DNA of 49,740 nt from positions 1 to 49,740 of the forward strand of contig JAILDV010000018.1 of NCBI GenBank assembly GCA_024688885.1, in the 5' to 3' direction. Below, in pieces: positions 7,128 to 14,034 of the stretch (its first letter is position 1; each line of letters begins with the position of its first letter). The notes under the pieces are model-generated. The model saw only the letters and a list, made by a program, of their open reading frames with translations, searched no databases and was not told where the DNA came from. The DNA comes from Bacteroidaceae bacterium (GTDB lineage: Bacteria; Bacteroidota; Bacteroidia; Bacteroidales; Bacteroidaceae). The position numbers and the translations under genes are program-made.

Positions 7128-7904
7128 TCACTTCCTCATCCACATTTTCCGTTCTCCTTCCGACATCTTTTCGATGGCATAGCGTAGTGCCGTTCGGGGC
7201 ATCTCGTGTGCATGCTGTTCCAGAAAGTCACGGAGGAGGTCCATGCTGATGCGTTTGCCCACCTCGCGGAGCATCCATCCGACTGCCTTGTGCATGAGGT
7301 CGTGGGGGTGGTGGAGGTGCATCTCGGCATAGCGGAGACACCAAGACGGGTCGCCTTGCTGAGAGGTCTTCCATGTGCAGACCATACTGATGCGCTGTTT
7401 CCAAAGGCAGGAACTATGAGCCAGCGTGTCAAGCACCTCTTGTTTGTATTCTCGATGCAATCCTGCTGTTTTGCCTCCTAAAAAAGTGGGGAGCAACAGC
7501 CAATGCCCGATGACTTTCGGGGCAGACATATCCACCAAATCCCAGTTGTTAGCTTGCTCGGCATGTTTCAGATAGAGCGTCACGATGGCATCTCTTTGAC
7601 GGATGGCATCAGGGTTGTTGATGAGGCGTTTCGTTGCCAATCGTTCAAATTGATTGACGAGCAGCAGCCATCCGCAGAGCCTCACTTCGTGCCAATGGTT
7701 CATCAGTAATGTGGGAATCTCGCTGAGTGAGGTGTCCTTTGCCACCTTCACCATCTCCCGTGTCAGTGGCACTTTGATGCCCAGGAACTCGTCGCCCTCA
7801 CCATATTCGCCTTTTCCTGTCTTGAAAAAGCCCATCAATACCTGTCGCTGCTCCTCGTCTTGCAGCGACTCCATATATTCTATAATGTCTTTGGCTGTTG
7901 TCAT
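7128..7904 (-). CDS. DNA alkylation repair protein (AlkD-like)
   Basis: AlkD is a HEAT-repeat DNA glycosylase that removes bulky or cationic alkylated bases. This 258-residue protein shows the family hallmarks: FLGIKVPLTREMVKVAK near residue 40, HEVRLCGWLLLVNQFE, NNWDLVDMSAPKVIG with the expected Trp-Asp pair, and a C-terminal MHKAVGWMLREVGKR followed by TALRYAIEKM. It lies 3 bases downstream of the AlkZ-related gene in the same orientation, suggesting a joint alkylation-repair operon. Confidence 0.92.
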   Translation of the reverse strand: MTTAKDIIEYMESLQDEEQRQVLMGFFKTGKGEYGEGDEFLGIKVPLTREMVKVAKDTSLSEIPTLLMNHWHEVRLCGWLLLVNQFERLATKRLINNPDAIRQRDAIVTLYLKHAEQANNWDLVDMSAPKVIGHWLLLPTFLGGKTAGLHREYKQEVLDTLAHSSCLWKQRISMVCTWKTSQQGDPSWCLRYAEMHLHHPHDLMHKAVGWMLREVGKRISMDLLRDFLEQHAHEMPRTALRYAIEKMSEGERKMWMRK

Positions 7905-7907
7905 TTC

Positions 7908-8627
7908 TTATTTCAGCAGTTTCTGTATTTGTTTCCCTGTTGCTCCTGGCAATAGTTGACGCAAGTGGTCGTACATCAGTTGGTAGGACTCTTCGGGGGT
8001 GTGGGAGCACTCGCAGGCCTCGATGCCGAGGAGTTCTTCGGGGGTGGTGAGGAGCGAGAGTCCCCAGCCGTACTCGCGACCATGCTTGTCAAGAGGATAA
8101 ACGAAATCTTCTGTGACGATGCGGCATGCCATCTGGAGACGGGTCACATAGCCATCGAACTTACTGCGCATCTTGCTGCCTGTAAATCCGCAAGCGTTGC
8201 GGAGGTCTCGGGTGATGAGGCTGCCTTCTTCGCGCAGGGTGGCGAGGATGGCATCTTCAATCGTTCCCTCTTCGGGGACAGGGTTTTGGCTACGTCGCCA
8301 ATTGAAGAAGTCGGGCCACCACTTGCGGCTGATGAAGCCCGCCTTGCCTGCAAAGAACTTACCATATACGCAACCGCCTTCCTGAATGACAGGTCCTTTC
8401 CATTGCCAAAGCGGCCACTCCCAACCTCCATCGGGAAACTCGACAAAACGGCACTCTTCCGCCATCAGACGCTCGGCGCTGTAGCCCCGTATGCCACTTT
8501 CCAGCAGGGGCAGGAAACCCACCTGCTGGATGCACTCTATCAGTTCGGGGCAAGAATGTATTTCATGCAGAGTCCCCTCACCGCCTTCTGTTTGCAGACT
8601 CTGAAAATAGTCGGTAAATGCGCTCAT
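7908..8627 (-). CDS. AlkZ-related winged-helix protein
   Basis: The protein has 239 residues. The middle contains FPDGGWEWPLWQWKGPV and KAGFISRKWWPDFFNWRR, followed by a winged-helix-like part (TLREEGSLITRDLRNACGF and KFDGYVTRLQMACRIV). The helix-turn-helix part resembles the tandem winged helices of AlkZ/YcaQ-type interstrand-crosslink glycosylases, but the protein is shorter than AlkZ. The gene sits 3 bases before an alkD-like gene, which supports a repair role. Calling it a glycosylase would be inference. Confidence 0.6.
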   Translation of the reverse strand: MSAFTDYFQSLQTEGGEGTLHEIHSCPELIECIQQVGFLPLLESGIRGYSAERLMAEECRFVEFPDGGWEWPLWQWKGPVIQEGGCVYGKFFAGKAGFISRKWWPDFFNWRRSQNPVPEEGTIEDAILATLREEGSLITRDLRNACGFTGSKMRSKFDGYVTRLQMACRIVTEDFVYPLDKHGREYGWGLSLLTTPEELLGIEACECSHTPEESYQLMYDHLRQLLPGATGKQIQKLLK

Positions 8628-8661
8628 GTAACTCTATCCAGTCTTTTTTGTTAATTTGCCA

Positions 8662-8669
8662 CAAAGGTA
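8662..8669 (-). promoter_or_regulatory. -7 box of the AlkZ-related/AlkD-like operon
   Basis: On the minus strand this reads TACCTTTG, 34 bases before the ATG at 8627. A divergent -7 box for nadD lies at 8713-8720. Confidence 0.65.
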
Positions 8670-8712
8670 CAACTTTTTTCATGAATCTTTGCTACCGAAA
8701 AGAAAAAGTGAT

Positions 8713-8720
8713 TACCTTTG
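8713..8720 (+). promoter_or_regulatory. -7 box of nadD
   Basis: TACCTTTG lies 47 bases before the chosen ATG at 8768. Confidence 0.65.
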
Positions 8721-8767
8721 CAACATCGAACGAATAAACGGACCCATCATATTGGGTGTTTTTCTTG

Positions 8768-9346
8768 ATGAGAATAGGGATTTACGGAGGAAGTTTCAAC
8801 CCCATCCATAAGGGGCACGCCGAGTTGGCAGCATCCATTGTGCAGCAGAGCTTGGTGGATGAATTGTGGCTGTTGGTGTCACCGTTAAATCCCTTGAAAA
8901 GTGGGGGCGTGAGCGACATTGCCGAATATGAACACCGTTTGCAGATGGCACTGCTGGCAACGGAAGGCATAGAGGGCGTGAAGGTGTCTGATTTTGAACG
9001 TCATCTCCCTTTGCCCTCTTACACCATCACCACGTTGGGTGAACTCCGCAAAGCCTATCCTGAGCATGAGTTTGTACTTGTGATTGGTGCAGACAACTGG
9101 GAACAGTTTCCTCATTGGTATCATGCACAAGAAATCATCGACACCTATTCCATCCTTATCTATCGACGTCCTGGTTGCCAGATGGATGAGACTTCTCTTC
9201 CTGCTTCTGTTCAAGTGGTCGATACCCCTCTGTACGATGTCAGCTCCACACAGATTCGTGACTCTGTGAAGAAAGGGCGCATGATGCGCCGATGGCTGGA
9301 TGCTCGTGTGGCACGATACATCAAGAAACATCAATTATATCATTAG
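8768..9346 (+). CDS. nadD: Nicotinate-nucleotide adenylyltransferase
   Basis: NadD joins ATP and nicotinate mononucleotide to form deamido-NAD in NAD biosynthesis. The nucleotidyltransferase signature GGSFNPIHKGH (HxGH) is at the N-terminus, and the second signature VSSTQIRDSVKKG is near the C-terminus. LVIGADNWEQFPHWY in the middle is typical of NadD. The protein has 192 residues. The ATG at 8768 was preferred over an upstream GTG at 8756 because it starts directly with the conserved strand. The stop overlaps the convergent gene by 4 bases. Confidence 0.95.
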   Translation: MRIGIYGGSFNPIHKGHAELAASIVQQSLVDELWLLVSPLNPLKSGGVSDIAEYEHRLQMALLATEGIEGVKVSDFERHLPLPSYTITTLGELRKAYPEHEFVLVIGADNWEQFPHWYHAQEIIDTYSILIYRRPGCQMDETSLPASVQVVDTPLYDVSSTQIRDSVKKGRMMRRWLDARVARYIKKHQLYH

Positions 9347-11418
9347 AACTTCCACCTCACCTGCACTTGCAAGTCCTCCCGATGACTTGCGTCAATCATC
9401 TCCAACCCACTTCCAATCACATCGCGGTTGAAATACTTGGTCATGCCCAATTTGGCATTGATGAAGAGTGACTGCTTGACGATGGGAACTGAAGCGAGGA
9501 GGGTGGTGCGAATACCTTCGTAATAGTAGGATGTGGAGCCAAAGGAGTAGAGGAGGGTAGGCTCGTAGTTGTACACACGGGCATTGTAGCTGTCAGTGTT
9601 GAAATAAGTGATGCCGAAATCAATGCGGCATTTGTTCTTAGGGTTTTGCCAACGGACATTCTCACCAATGGCAAAGCCTTTTTCGTTGGGGTCAAAGCCG
9701 AAGCTGACGAGGGTGCCTGTCGCTGAGGTGCGTAGAGAAACAGACGATGAGAGGTTGCAGTTCAGTTGTAGTTTCACACTTTGATTGGTGTTGTAGTCAA
9801 GCAGGGTGTACGTGTTGCTGTACCCCTCATACGTGAAGTCTTTCTGCTTCGCCTTGATGCGGTAACGTGCCAAGAGGTTCCACTTTCTGTTGACAGCATA
9901 AAGTGCTTGCACCATCCCCTCATAGCCTTTCGAACTTTCAGACACCCCTTGCTTCCACCACGGAAAATACATGGCATCCACATATGCTTCCAACTCCACA
10001 TTCCTGATGGCTTTCGATGTCCATCCCAAGAGGATGCCCTCCTCATTCTGCACTGTCGAGTTTTCGCCAAAGGCTTTTCCGTTGAGGCTGATGAACTTGG
10101 CACCATAGTATCTGCCAATGAGCATAAAACTATTGGTACTATTGGCTCGCCAACGAAAAGTGTTGAGACTTGCCACACCATTCTGCTTCTCGGTGTTGCT
10201 GAATGCGGTTTCTCCACTGAAAGACAGCCGCTTATATCGGTAGGCATATGCCACACTCCCCACCATGAAATCCTTTCCGCTGGCGTTATAATAGCGGTAA
10301 GCGCTGGCTTTTGTGTTGTGCTTGGGCATCAATGGCACGTCCAGATGGGTGAAAACGAATGTGGCTGACAGTCGCAGTTCCTTGTGTTCCCAATGCACGT
10401 TGCCTCCCATATTGCTGATGCCCAGATTCCCCTTCTTGCTTCGTTCCAGTTGGGTGCGGTGCATACCGTCTTTTTTCAGTGATGACATGCCTGTCGAGTC
10501 GTTGTTGTAGGTGCCCTCCTCTTTCCTGTAAGAGCCAAATGCAGACACTTGCCAATCTTTTAGCTGAAGGGTGACAGCTCCTCCCGTGAAATAGCCCGTT
10601 TCTGCTGTCGAAGAGTGCTTCGTGATGCCCGCATCCATCCTGTCCATCGCACTCAGTGTCATCATCTTTCCGTACTTCATGCCGCTATTCACTGCCAAAC
10701 CCTTTCCGAAACTCACCTTATAATTGCCTAGTACCGCACGTTTCATCCATCCGATGTCTTTCAGCATCACATATCCTGCTACATAATCCACCCCTTTTTC
10801 TCCGGCATCCTTCTCCATCTGCAATCCTGCCAAGACATGGTTCGTTCCTGAGAAATTATATCTGAACGCATGGTGATACTTGTCTCCACGATATACCTTG
10901 TTGGGTGATTCCTCCAACACCTCAGGTGCCACATCCTTATATCCCTCTTTCTCGTAAAATGGCACATCGGTTCTCCACACCAACTCATGCTTCGCATATT
11001 TCAGCATCTTCCTTATTGTCGGTATTTGTGCATCACGATTCGCACGTGATGCCCTTACCTCCAAAAACAATCGCAACATCTCCCTCTCTTTCTGCCCCAA
11101 TTCTCTTACAAACAGCAACTCTCCTAAACTCTCCACGCGCCCATTCTCCTTCACATACTTCACAATCCCCTCCACCTGCTCCTCATTCAGAAAGGGCAAC
11201 ACCTCCAAATCCTCCTTCCTCACCTCGTTGATGTCGAAAGGGTGTGCATACAGCTCCTGCAATTGCTCCATCAAATCCTCATCCACCACTTCTTCTTCCT
11301 CAGCCATCAGTTCCACAAAATCCTCCCATGCCATGGCTCTCTCTTCCCTCTCCGTTTGGCAAAACGCAGCGTTTGCCATACACCATATATATAATAATGT
11401 AAATAGAAATTTTCTCAC
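9343..11418 (-). CDS. Helix-hairpin-helix protein with a predicted outer-membrane beta-barrel
   Basis: The chosen GTG at 11418 gives about 691 residues and begins with a signal peptide (RKFLFTLLYIWCMANAAFCQ). A longer reading to 11487 would start upstream of the -7 box at 11437-11444. After an acidic stretch come helix-hairpin-helix-like units (HPFDINEVRKEDLEVLPFL and GRVESLGELLFVREL). About 500 residues follow with alternating aromatic strands, as in a beta-barrel, ending in VRWKF with the terminal Phe common to outer-membrane proteins. The family is conserved in Bacteroidetes, but its function is unknown to me. Surface DNA binding is a guess. Confidence 0.75.
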   Translation of the reverse strand: MRKFLFTLLYIWCMANAAFCQTEREERAMAWEDFVELMAEEEEVVDEDLMEQLQELYAHPFDINEVRKEDLEVLPFLNEEQVEGIVKYVKENGRVESLGELLFVRELGQKEREMLRLFLEVRASRANRDAQIPTIRKMLKYAKHELVWRTDVPFYEKEGYKDVAPEVLEESPNKVYRGDKYHHAFRYNFSGTNHVLAGLQMEKDAGEKGVDYVAGYVMLKDIGWMKRAVLGNYKVSFGKGLAVNSGMKYGKMMTLSAMDRMDAGITKHSSTAETGYFTGGAVTLQLKDWQVSAFGSYRKEEGTYNNDSTGMSSLKKDGMHRTQLERSKKGNLGISNMGGNVHWEHKELRLSATFVFTHLDVPLMPKHNTKASAYRYYNASGKDFMVGSVAYAYRYKRLSFSGETAFSNTEKQNGVASLNTFRWRANSTNSFMLIGRYYGAKFISLNGKAFGENSTVQNEEGILLGWTSKAIRNVELEAYVDAMYFPWWKQGVSESSKGYEGMVQALYAVNRKWNLLARYRIKAKQKDFTYEGYSNTYTLLDYNTNQSVKLQLNCNLSSSVSLRTSATGTLVSFGFDPNEKGFAIGENVRWQNPKNKCRIDFGITYFNTDSYNARVYNYEPTLLYSFGSTSYYYEGIRTTLLASVPIVKQSLFINAKLGMTKYFNRDVIGSGLEMIDASHREDLQVQVRWKF

Positions 11419-11436
11419 TTTCTCCTGATTTTGACA

Positions 11437-11444
11437 CAAAGGTA
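11437..11444 (-). promoter_or_regulatory. -7 box of the HhH/beta-barrel gene
   Basis: On the minus strand this reads TACCTTTG. Transcription should begin near 11432, 14 bases before the GTG at 11418, and AGGAG lies just before that GTG. This decides the start. Confidence 0.7.
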
Positions 11445-11498
11445 GGGCTTTTTTGTGTGTTGGACAAACTTTGCAACCCGATTGCAAAACAATCTCCG

Positions 11499-11506
11499 TA
11501 ACTTTG
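11499..11506 (+). promoter_or_regulatory. -7 box of the Cu/Zn permease gene
   Basis: TAACTTTG lies 28 bases before the ATG at 11535. It is divergent from the promoter at 11437-11444. Confidence 0.68.
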
Positions 11507-11534
11507 CAGCGGAAATCAAAAAGAAAGTAACAAT

Positions 11535-12902
11535 ATGGAAAGTGTTTTACATGTATTGCAAGCAGTGTTGGACATTGTCAATGAGATGTCCCCTTACTTG
11601 CTGTTAGGTTTTCTCTTGGCGGGCATCATGCATGCCTTCATCCCCGACGGATGGTACACGAAATATCTTAGTGGCAACACGATGCGCTCTGTCATTAACG
11701 CTGCCATCTTCGGCATACCGCTTCCCCTCTGCTCTTGTGGTGTGATACCCACTGCCATGTCTCTCCGACGTGAAGGTGCCAGCAAAGGTGCTGTGGTCTC
11801 CTTTCTCATCGCCACGCCACAAACGGGTGTCGACAGCATCTTCGCCACCTATTCCCTAATGGGGCTTCCCTTCGCTGTGGTACGTCCTATTGCAGCGTTG
11901 TTCACCGCGATGATTGGAGGCACGTTCGTGAATTGGAATGGAAAAGAAGTGGAAGCAATAATGCCGACTGACGAATCTCGTGCCTACTCGGAAAGGCCTC
12001 ATCTTTCTTTCGGCGATAGATGTGTTGAAGCCCTCAAGTTCGGTTTTGTAGAAATGATGGAAGACATCGGAAAGTGGCTCGTGGTAGGTCTTATCGTGGC
12101 AGGTCTCATCACGGTGCTGGTGCCCGATTCCTTCTTTGAAATTTTCAAGGACAACACACTTTTGAGCATGCTTCTTGTGCTCTGCATCAGTGTACCCATG
12201 TACATCTGCGCTACAGGTAGCATTCCCATTGCTGTGGCACTCATGATGAAGGGGTTGACACCCGGAGCTGCCCTCGTCATGCTTATGGCAGGTCCTGCCT
12301 GCAACGTGGCAAGCATTCTCGTGGTCAACAAAGTGTTAGGCAAGAAAACCCTCATGCTCTATCTTGCAGCCATCGTGGGAGGTTCCATCCTCTTCGGCTT
12401 TGGCATCGACTATCTCTTGCCTCGCGAGTGGTTCACCGACCATCTGAACAGCACCCATGCCTGCTGTCATGAAGTGGCGAGCTGGTTCGAATGGACATGC
12501 ACAGCTATCCTCACCCTCCTCCTCCTCAATGTGCTTCGCATGAAACTGCAGCACAAGTCAGCATGCTCTTGTGGACACGACCATTCAGATCATTGCCATT
12601 GTCACGATTTTCACGACCATTGCCATTGCCACGATGAGGCTTGTTCCTCACCAGCAAACACCCCGGACGGTTCTCCCCATAGAGGGGGAGATGTCCGCAG
12701 GACAGAGAGGGTCTTTTATATCAAAGGCATGACTTGCAACCATTGCCGCGCCAATGCCGAGAAAGTCATCCGCACTGTCAAAGGTGTGGAGTCCGTCACT
12801 GTTGATTTGCAGAGTGGTGTGGCTACCGTGACAGGTGATGACATTGACGAAACAGCCATTCGTGAAGCAGTGGAAAGCATCGGTTTCACGTTGAAACAAT
12901 AG
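11535..12902 (+). CDS. SO_0444-type Cu/Zn efflux permease with C-terminal HMA domain
   Basis: This 455-residue membrane protein belongs to the DUF318/ArsP-like permeases. It has eight or more membrane helices and the motif GIPLPLCSCGVIPTA (CxC, around residue 60). A second half-repeat holds MLMAGPACNVASI. Then comes a cytosolic His/Cys-rich loop (CGHDHSDHCHCHDFHDHCHC) and a heavy-metal-associated domain with the GMTCNHCRANAEK motif. It should export copper or zinc across the inner membrane. Residues about 377-394, linking the His loop to the HMA domain, are encoded by a repeat (12664-12717). An intrinsic terminator follows. Confidence 0.88.
   Translation: MESVLHVLQAVLDIVNEMSPYLLLGFLLAGIMHAFIPDGWYTKYLSGNTMRSVINAAIFGIPLPLCSCGVIPTAMSLRREGASKGAVVSFLIATPQTGVDSIFATYSLMGLPFAVVRPIAALFTAMIGGTFVNWNGKEVEAIMPTDESRAYSERPHLSFGDRCVEALKFGFVEMMEDIGKWLVVGLIVAGLITVLVPDSFFEIFKDNTLLSMLLVLCISVPMYICATGSIPIAVALMMKGLTPGAALVMLMAGPACNVASILVVNKVLGKKTLMLYLAAIVGGSILFGFGIDYLLPREWFTDHLNSTHACCHEVASWFEWTCTAILTLLLLNVLRMKLQHKSACSCGHDHSDHCHCHDFHDHCHCHDEACSSPANTPDGSPHRGGDVRRTERVFYIKGMTCNHCRANAEKVIRTVKGVESVTVDLQSGVATVTGDDIDETAIREAVESIGFTLKQ
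12664..12717 (+). repeat. Palindromic repeat, family 2 copy 2, inside the Cu/Zn permease
   Basis: This segment matches about 50 bases of the right half of the repeat at 2876-2985. It includes the hairpin TCTCCCC/GGGGAGA, then GATGTCCGCAG and ACAGAGAGGGT. Here it is read in a different frame (PDGSPHRGGDVRRTERV) from copy 1 (PDGLPIVGEMSAEQRGY). Confidence 0.8.
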
Positions 12903-12928
12903 CCTTATCCTCCATATTACGCTTTTAG

Positions 12929-12957
12929 TGGCATCCCTCACGGGGTGCCATTTCTTT
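12929..12957 (+). terminator. Intrinsic terminator behind the Cu/Zn permease
   Basis: TGGCATCCC (12929-12937) pairs with GGGGTGCCA (12942-12950), with one G-U pair, and is followed by a T-rich run. Confidence 0.8.
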
Positions 12958-12982
12958 TTGTGTCCCGTCATCTCCAAAATGT

Positions 12983-13133
12983 GTTGCTCGCAACCTCCAA
13001 ACAATTTGGCTTGAATACAACTTTCATTTTGGCTTGATTACAACTTTCGATTTAGCTTGATTACAACTTTCAATTTGGCTTGAATACAAAAACCGATTTG
13101 GCTTGAATACACAAACGTGTCATCAAGCCAAAT
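12983..13133. repeat. 151-bp flanking repeat, copy A (23-bp unit array)
   Basis: This segment matches 15344-15494 at 150 of 151 positions. It begins with the hairpin GTTGC-TC-GCAAC and holds five direct 23-bp units of the type TTGGCTTGAATACAACTTTC. Inverted units follow to about 13183 (TCAAGCCAAAT, TATAAGCCAAAG, TACAAGCCAAT). GATTTGGCTTGA (13095-13106) pairs with TCAAGCCAAATC (13123-13134). It lies in the 456-bp gap upstream of the unknown gene at 13359. Confidence 0.95.
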
Positions 13134-13309
13134 CAAAAGTTGTATATAAGCCAAAGTTTATGTTATATACAAGCCAATTACTCTGCAGTTTATTGGCGAC
13201 GCATAGTGGAGATGGCGGAAGACACATGACCTTTTTGGCTTCATGAAAGAAAATGTTATGATGTTTGAATAAATTTTGAATAAAATGTACGTAATTCTGA
13301 AAAATGTTG

Positions 13310-13317
13310 TACATTTG
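13310..13317 (+). promoter_or_regulatory. -7 box upstream of the RT-linked gene
   Basis: TACATTTG fits TAnnTTTG and lies 41 bases before the ATG at 13359. It may drive the unknown gene, the structured RNA and the reverse transcriptase together. Confidence 0.6.
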
Positions 13318-13358
13318 CAATCGAATCGCTAAGATATTCATTTCTAAAGTAGCAAACT

Positions 13359-13880
13359 ATGGATTTTGGTAAATTGATCTCAAAGATTGTGGATGTTGCA
13401 AAGGACTATATTGAGAACTCAAATAGCAATGCGCACCCCACACAGCAGGCACCTTCTGCACAGCGTCCCGTTTCTTCTCCAGCCGCTTCTGCTGTGAAGC
13501 GGGAAAAGACTGATGCTGAATGGAATGCTTATTTCAAGGAAATTTTGCAGGGCACATTCTCCATGTACTCCATTCGTGAGAACGTGCCAGTGACTGACTT
13601 GGTAGGATTTGCCAACGACGAATTCAAGCTTTACTCGACACGTCCGATGCAGGCTTACAAAGCAGAGTGGGGCAAACCCTACACCTTCGTTCTCGAAAAG
13701 GACGGTGCTGCCAAGGCTATGGTGATGCTTGGCAATGGACATAGCCACGACAGCAATGTGAAGTACTTGATTGCAAGGGTGTATGCCAAGAAAATGGGCA
13801 TCCCTTACATCAACTTCTACACTCAGATGCCCAACGAACGCGATTACGTCATTGGACGCATTCGCAAGTTTTTGGCGTGA
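13359..13880 (+). CDS. Unknown protein encoded upstream of the reverse transcriptase
   Basis: I do not recognise this 173-residue protein with certainty. Residues 1-22 form an amphipathic helix (MDFGKLISKIVDVAKDYIEN). A Ser/Pro/Gln-rich linker follows to about residue 50. The globular part is rich in alternating strands: KPYTFVLEKDGAAKAMVML, then KYLIARVYAKKMGIPYINFY and RDYVIGRIRKFL. That order loosely resembles small endonuclease-like folds, but no complete catalytic motif can be named. It ends 7 bases before the structured RNA and 154 bases before the RT start. It may be part of the RT unit or an independent gene. Confidence 0.7.
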   Translation: MDFGKLISKIVDVAKDYIENSNSNAHPTQQAPSAQRPVSSPAASAVKREKTDAEWNAYFKEILQGTFSMYSIRENVPVTDLVGFANDEFKLYSTRPMQAYKAEWGKPYTFVLEKDGAAKAMVMLGNGHSHDSNVKYLIARVYAKKMGIPYINFYTQMPNERDYVIGRIRKFLA

Positions 13881-13887
13881 TATGAAC

Positions 13888-14022
13888 TGAAAAAGGGGAG
13901 GCAGCATGCTGCACCTGCAAAGGAGGCAGCCTTGTCCACCATTTGATGTTTTGCAGGTAACAGGACAAGGTGTCCTCTTGTGAACAGCAATTTTGCTGAT
14001 TCAAAATCTTTCCCCTTTTTCA
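13888..14022 (+). ncRNA. Structured RNA upstream of the reverse transcriptase (candidate RT-associated ncRNA)
   Basis: A perfect 12-bp stem, TGAAAAAGGGGA (13888-13899) with TCCCCTTTTTCA (14011-14022), closes the segment. Inside are GCAGCATGCTGC (13901-13912); ACCTGCAAA (13913-13921) with TTTGCAGGT (13950-13958); CCTTGTCC (13930-13937) with GGACAAGG (13963-13970), interleaved with the previous stem and so a pseudoknot; and the hairpin CAGCA-ATTT-TGCTG (13985-13998). GGACA-AGG-TGTCC is an alternative to the pseudoknot. Position and closed ends resemble the RNAs that precede retron and some defence-type RT genes. It could instead be a cis-acting leader of the RT mRNA. Confidence 0.65.
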
Positions 14023-14034
14023 TTTCTTTTTCTT

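Noticed and set aside
12983-13183. Possible CRISPR array
   Set aside because: Units repeat every 23 bases without unique spacers of 30 bases, orientation flips within the array, and no cas genes are present.
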